Assembly (NCBI GenBank): GCA_964468725.1
Contig: CAYXVU010000239.1
Location: 1 to 9,269 of the forward strand
Length of the DNA stretch: 9,269 nucleotides
From: CAYXVU01 sp964468725
GTDB taxonomy: Bacteria > Acidobacteriota > Blastocatellia > UBA7656
Reading direction: 5' to 3'
Part shown: in pieces, positions 5,685 through 9,269 of the stretch
Position numbering within the stretch: the stretch's first letter is position 1
Layout of the letters: each line of letters opens with the position of its first letter
The notes under the pieces: generated by a model
Told to the model about the DNA's origin: nothing
The model's input: the letters and a program-made list of their open reading frames with translations, nothing else
Database searches by the model: none
Program-made: the position numbers and the translations under genes

Positions 5685-7457
5685 GTGGCAACGACAACAA
5701 AACAATTGAGACGAACCGCGACGGCTGCGACTTTCGATTCCTCAAGCTTCGCACCCGAACCGCAAAAGATGCGCGGCGCGCGTGTGCTGTGCCAATCGCT
5801 ACTGCGTGAAGGTGTAGACACACTTTTTGGTTATCCTGGCGGCGCGGTGCTGCATATTTATGACGAACTGGCACAGATGCGCGATCAGTTGCGCCACGTG
5901 CTAGCGCGTCACGAACAAGGCGCTGTCCACATGGCCGAAGGCTATGCGAAAGCGACGGGCAAAGTCGGCGTCGTCCTCGTAACCTCTGGCCCCGGCGCGA
6001 CCAACGCGGTCACAGGCATTGCCAATGCCTTTATGGATTCGACCCCGTTGGTCGTCATCACTGGGCAAGTGCCACGCTCAATGATTGGTACGGACGCTTT
6101 TCAAGAAGTGGATACGGTCGGCATCACACGCCCATGCACAAAGTATAACTATCTCGTTCGTGATGCCCGCGACCTGGCGGAAATCGTTCACGAAGCCTTT
6201 TACCTTGCGCAAAGCGGGCGACCCGGCCCGGTGCTGATTGATATTCCTAAAGATGTGACCGCCGAAGTCGTCCCTTTCATCTATCCGGACAGCGCTTGTC
6301 TGCCCGGTTATCAGCCGACCCATTTCGCCGATGAGGAGCAAGTCGTGCGCGCCGTGGATCGCCTGCTGGCAGCAGAACGCCCCATCTTGTATGTCGGCGG
6401 CGGCGTCATTCATGCAGGCGGGGCAGCGGAACTCCTGGCGCTGGCCGAAAGGTTACGATTTCCAGTCACCCCGACTTTGATGGGATTGGGCGCCTTTCCT
6501 GCCGGTCACCCCTTGTCGCTTGGCATGCTCGGTATGCACGGAACCTATGCAGCGAACCTGGCCATTTCAGAAGCCGACTTGATCGTTGCCATTGGCGTGC
6601 GATTCGATGATCGCGTCACCGGCGCGCTGGATAAATTCGCGCCGTCGGCTGAAGTCGTTCACATAGACGTTGACCCATCATCGGTCAGTAAAAACGTGGG
6701 CGCACAGATTCCGATCATCGGCGATGCCAAAAGCGTGATGGGGCAGATGCTTGATGCGTTATCGCTGGGTGCAAACGATCTGGATGCCTCGCGCCTCGAC
6801 TCGTGGTGGCGACAGATCGCTGCCTGGCAGCGCTTTGCGCCGCTTGCCTACGAGCCATCCGATACGGTCATCAAACCGCAATTTCTCTGCGAAACCTTGC
6901 ATCGCCTGACGGGCGGCGACGCCATCATCGCTACAGACGTAGGGCAACATCAAATGTGGTTGGCGCAGTATTACGGCTTTCGCCGCCCGCGCCAATCTTT
7001 GACCTCCGGCGGATTGGGGGCGATGGGTTTCGGTTTTCCTGCCGCGCTCGGCGCGCAACTGGCGCTGCCGGATCAGCAAGTTATTGCCTTTGTCGGCGAT
7101 GGCGGATTTCAAATGACCGCGCAGGAACTTTCAACCGCTGTACACTACGGCACCAATACCAAAATCGTGGTGATGAACAATCTCTACCTCGGGATGGTCA
7201 GACAGTGGCAAGAGTTGTTTTATCAACGCGTCTACTCGTCTGTGGAGATGACGGGCGCGCCCGACTTCGTCAAACTGGCCGAAGCCTACGGCGCGACCGG
7301 CCTGCGCTGCGCCGAACCTGCAAAATTGGCTGAAACGTTGGCGCACGGACTCTCTTTGTCGGGCGTTGTCGTCATAGAAGTTCTGGTGTCGGCGGAAGAG
7401 AATGTCTATCCGATGGTTCCACCGGGCGCAGGTCTGAAAGAGATGGTGCTCGGATGA
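5685..7457 (+). CDS. ilvB: Acetolactate synthase large (catalytic) subunit
   Basis: IlvB condenses two pyruvates to 2-acetolactate (Val/Leu route), or pyruvate with 2-oxobutyrate to acetohydroxybutyrate (Ile route), using thiamine diphosphate (ThDP), Mg2+ and FAD in the cytoplasm. The 590 residues show the three expected domains. The N-terminal pyrimidine-binding domain starts near residue 29 and carries FGYPGGAV (48-55), RHEQGAVHMAEGYA (75-88, catalytic Glu77) and TSGPGATN (100-107). The middle FAD-associated domain includes RFDDRVTG (306-313). The C-terminal ThDP domain has GDGGF (471-475) paired with NN (498-499) for Mg-diphosphate binding. The start is GTG with a good Shine-Dalgarno AGGAGA (5673-5678) six bases upstream; an internal ATG (5769, Met29) would drop a 28-residue Ser/Thr/Ala-rich extension that looks dispensable. 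First structural gene after the attenuator; its stop overlaps the ilvN start. Confidence 0.97.
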   Translation: MATTTKQLRRTATAATFDSSSFAPEPQKMRGARVLCQSLLREGVDTLFGYPGGAVLHIYDELAQMRDQLRHVLARHEQGAVHMAEGYAKATGKVGVVLVTSGPGATNAVTGIANAFMDSTPLVVITGQVPRSMIGTDAFQEVDTVGITRPCTKYNYLVRDARDLAEIVHEAFYLAQSGRPGPVLIDIPKDVTAEVVPFIYPDSACLPGYQPTHFADEEQVVRAVDRLLAAERPILYVGGGVIHAGGAAELLALAERLRFPVTPTLMGLGAFPAGHPLSLGMLGMHGTYAANLAISEADLIVAIGVRFDDRVTGALDKFAPSAEVVHIDVDPSSVSKNVGAQIPIIGDAKSVMGQMLDALSLGANDLDASRLDSWWRQIAAWQRFAPLAYEPSDTVIKPQFLCETLHRLTGGDAIIATDVGQHQMWLAQYYGFRRPRQSLTSGGLGAMGFGFPAALGAQLALPDQQVIAFVGDGGFQMTAQELSTAVHYGTNTKIVVMNNLYLGMVRQWQELFYQRVYSSVEMTGAPDFVKLAEAYGATGLRCAEPAKLAETLAHGLSLSGVVVIEVLVSAEENVYPMVPPGAGLKEMVLG

Positions 7458-7990
7458 GACACACGCTTTCCATCTTGGTCGAAAATCGCTTGGGCGAACT
7501 GGCGCGCATCGTCGGGCTACTCAGTGCACGCGGCTACAACATTGAAAGCTTGACGGTCGCAGAGACGCTTGACCCTGCCGTGTCGCGCGTCACCTTGGTG
7601 ACCAAAGGGGAGGACAAAACCGTTGAACAGGTTACCAAACAACTGAGCAAACAGGTGCGCGTTCTCGAAGTCGCCAATCTGACAGGCCAACCGCACGTTG
7701 AGCGCGAGTTGGTGTTAATCAACGTGCGGACGGAAGGCGATGCGTTGCACAGCGTGCTGAATCTGGTTTCAGCCAATCGCTTGAAAGTTGTCGAAGTCTC
7801 CGACGACAACCTCATCATCGAAGCCACGGGCGAGTGGGACAAGATGAGCGAGTTGATTGAACAACTCGCGCCGCTTGGGATTCGCGGATTGGTTAGAACC
7901 GGCGCGGTCGCGCTCGCAAAAGACTCTGAGCCAAGTTGGGCGGCGACCGGCGAAGGCCAGCAACTACTGGCTCAACACAGGCGTCTGTAA
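7454..7990 (+). CDS. ilvN: Acetolactate synthase small (regulatory) subunit
   Basis: This subunit binds IlvB, raises its activity and gives valine feedback inhibition. At 178 residues it has the full two-domain form: an N-terminal ACT domain (about 3-75, SILVENRLGELARIVGLLSA) and the C-terminal small-subunit domain (about 84-158, LVLINV...GLVRTGAVAL). Gly14 and Asn29, the positions where known E. coli IlvH substitutions relieve valine inhibition, are both conserved, so feedback control is expected. Its ATG shares the ATGA (7454-7457) with the ilvB stop, typical of translational coupling and equal subunit supply. There is no strong separate Shine-Dalgarno. The symbol ilvH would be used in some genomes. 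Confidence 0.96.
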   Translation: MRHTLSILVENRLGELARIVGLLSARGYNIESLTVAETLDPAVSRVTLVTKGEDKTVEQVTKQLSKQVRVLEVANLTGQPHVERELVLINVRTEGDALHSVLNLVSANRLKVVEVSDDNLIIEATGEWDKMSELIEQLAPLGIRGLVRTGAVALAKDSEPSWAATGEGQQLLAQHRRL

Positions 7991-8026
7991 CCGCAAAGGC
8001 GTACTTATAACCTGCCAGGAGGGACG

Positions 8027-9043
8027 ATGAAAATTTACAAAGACAGCGACGCTAATCTCGATATTCTCAAAGATCAGACTATCGCCGTCATCGGCTATGG
8101 TTCTCAAGGCTACGCCCATGCCAACAACTTGCGCGATTCAGGCTGCCAGGTCATTGTCGGGCTGCGCCCCGATAGCCCGGCGCGCGGCAAAGCCCAAAGC
8201 ACCGGGCTGACGGTGCAAGATACAGCCGAAGCGGCTTTCAATGCGGATGTTGTTATGATGCTGGTGCCCGACGAACTCGCGCCGCGTATTTATCAAGAAG
8301 AGATCGCGCCGAATCTGTTGGCCGGCAACTCGCTCGCCTTCGCGCATGGCTTTGCCATCCACTTCAAAAAGATTCTTCCTGCCCAAGACCTTAACGTTTT
8401 TATGGTGGCGCCGAAAGGCCCCGGCCACCTTGTGCGGCGCGAGTATGAACAAGGGCGCGGCGTGCCGTGCTTGCTGGCTGTGCATCAAGACTACTCGCAG
8501 CATACGCGCGACCTCGCTCTCGCTTATGCAGCCGCCCTCGGCGGCGCCCGCGCTGGCGTATTAGAAACGACCTTCAAGGAAGAGACCGAAACCGATCTGT
8601 TCGGCGAGCAGGCGGTGTTATGCGGCGGCTTGACCGCCTTGATTCAAGCCGGATTCGAGACCCTCGTCGAGGCCGGATATTCGCCCGAAATGGCCTACTT
8701 CGAATGTCTGCACGAAGTGAAGCTGATCGTCGACCTGATCTACGAAGGCGGGCTGGCCAATATGCGCTACTCGGTTTCGAACACGGCGGAGTATGGCGAT
8801 TTGACTCGTGGGCCGCGATTGATTGACGCACAAGTGCGTGCGCGTATGAAGAAGCTGCTGGCCGATATCCAATCCGGCGAATTCGCGGACGAATGGATGG
8901 GCGAATGCGAAGCGGGCAAACCGAATTTCAAACGCTTGGAATCCGAAGCCGTCTCTCATCCGGTTGAGACAGTCGGCAAACGGTTGCGCGCCTTGATGCC
9001 CTGGCTGGGCGATAATCGCTTGGTTGATCGGGTGCGAAATTAA
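8027..9043 (+). CDS. ilvC: Ketol-acid reductoisomerase (class I, short form)
   Basis: IlvC catalyses the Mg2+-dependent alkyl shift and NAD(P)H reduction of acetolactate or acetohydroxybutyrate to the dihydroxy acid. The 338-residue length is that of class I enzymes. The N-terminal Rossmann domain has GYGSQGYAHA (23-32). Catalytic and metal residues can be read: His107 (AFAHGF), Lys130 (APKGPGH), Asp190 and Glu194 (TDLFGEQ), Glu226 and Glu230 (ECLHE) and Ser251 (SVSNTAEYGD). The cofactor loop after strand two reads GLRPDSPARGKA (45-56); Arg47 and Ser50 suit NADPH, while Asp49 is unusual to my eye. The start has a near-perfect Shine-Dalgarno AGGAGGG (8017-8023). It lies 36 bases after ilvN in the same operon, and ilvE follows after 78 bases. 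Confidence 0.97.
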   Translation: MKIYKDSDANLDILKDQTIAVIGYGSQGYAHANNLRDSGCQVIVGLRPDSPARGKAQSTGLTVQDTAEAAFNADVVMMLVPDELAPRIYQEEIAPNLLAGNSLAFAHGFAIHFKKILPAQDLNVFMVAPKGPGHLVRREYEQGRGVPCLLAVHQDYSQHTRDLALAYAAALGGARAGVLETTFKEETETDLFGEQAVLCGGLTALIQAGFETLVEAGYSPEMAYFECLHEVKLIVDLIYEGGLANMRYSVSNTAEYGDLTRGPRLIDAQVRARMKKLLADIQSGEFADEWMGECEAGKPNFKRLESEAVSHPVETVGKRLRALMPWLGDNRLVDRVRN

Positions 9044-9121
9044 GCGCGGTAAGAGCCCAAGGGCGAGCGCCCAATAGCCTCTTTGATGATCGCCGAACAA
9101 CAATTGGCGAGGAGAGCGATG

Positions 9122-9269
9122 ATGAGTTTCGAACAAACCCGATGGGTATGGCTAAATGGCCACTGCCTTCCTTGGCAGCAAGCCACCGTACATGTTTCGG
9201 CACACGCCCTGCACTATGGCAGCGGTGTTTTTGAAGGGCTGCGTTGCTACGAAACGGCTGAAGGCGCTG
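9122..9269 (+). CDS. ilvE: Branched-chain amino acid aminotransferase, N-terminal part (cut by window edge)
   Basis: The first 49 residues of a class IV pyridoxal-phosphate aminotransferase are present. WVWLNGHCLPWQQATVHVSA (9-28) followed by HALHYGSGVFEGLRCYE (29-44) matches the IlvE N-terminal strand and the HALHYG...FEGIR signature of the family. The enzyme would transfer the amino group from glutamate to the 2-oxo acids made by the upstream enzymes, completing Val, Ile and Leu synthesis. Two adjacent ATGs (9119, 9122) are possible starts; AGGAG (9110-9114) is seven bases from the second and four from the first, so I prefer 9122. The PLP lysine lies beyond the window. A D-amino-acid aminotransferase or aminodeoxychorismate lyase relative is less likely given the ilv context. 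Confidence 0.92.
   Translation, partial: MSFEQTRWVWLNGHCLPWQQATVHVSAHALHYGSGVFEGLRCYETAEGA

Noticed and set aside
5402..5809. 135-codon plus-strand frame overlapping the leader and the start of ilvB
   Set aside because: It runs through the leader ORF, terminator hairpin and ilvB in a different frame, lacks a Shine-Dalgarno and has a shadow-like Arg/Cys-rich composition.
9061..9109. Small hairpins between ilvC and ilvE (GGGCG-AG-CGCCC at 9061-9072; CGCC/GGCG at 9091-9109)
   Set aside because: Stems are only four or five pairs and no T-run follows, so an internal terminator is not supported; chance GC-rich repeats are sufficient explanation.

Overview
The window reads as a bacterial chromosome segment, moderately GC-rich, with mostly co-directional genes and recognisable sigma70-like promoters. 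The mix of secreted tetratricopeptide-repeat proteins, a stand-alone isobutyryl-CoA-mutase-type large subunit and an ilvB-ilvN-ilvC-ilvE cluster would fit an Acidobacteriota (Blastocatellia-like) genome. That placement is inferred from gene content and style only; no 16S gene or other phylogenetic marker lies in the window.

Layout. Positions 1-691 (minus strand) hold the 5' part of an exported TPR-like protein that runs off the left edge. A 255-bp divergent promoter region (692-946) separates it from a second exported TPR protein (947-2017, plus). A 651-bp gene-poor stretch follows (2018-2668). It holds only doubtful small ORFs and ends in a strong promoter-like pair, TTGACA-N18-TATCAT. Next are a B12-dependent acyl-CoA mutase large subunit (2669-4348) with isobutyryl-CoA mutase active-site residues, and an exported SGNH-hydrolase-like protein of DUF4886 type (4419-5222).

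The right half is a branched-chain amino acid biosynthesis operon: acetolactate synthase large subunit ilvB (5685-7457), small subunit ilvN (7454-7990, ATGA overlap), ketol-acid reductoisomerase ilvC (8027-9043) and the start of the aminotransferase ilvE (9122 to the right edge). IlvBN makes acetolactate or acetohydroxybutyrate, IlvC converts it to the dihydroxy acid, a dehydratase (IlvD, not in the window) gives the keto acid, and IlvE aminates it to Val, Ile or Leu.

The most interesting item lies between 5398 and 5685. It is a complete candidate transcription attenuator that standard ORF calling would miss. A 46-codon leader ORF (5457-5597) has 13 Ile, Val or Leu among its last 16 residues. 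It is followed by mutually exclusive RNA pairings: a protector hairpin, a 9-bp antiterminator that includes the leader stop codon, and an 11-13-bp GC-rich terminator with a U-rich tail ending just before the ilvB Shine-Dalgarno. The logic resembles the enterobacterial ilv attenuators, but in a different sequence and probably a distant phylum.
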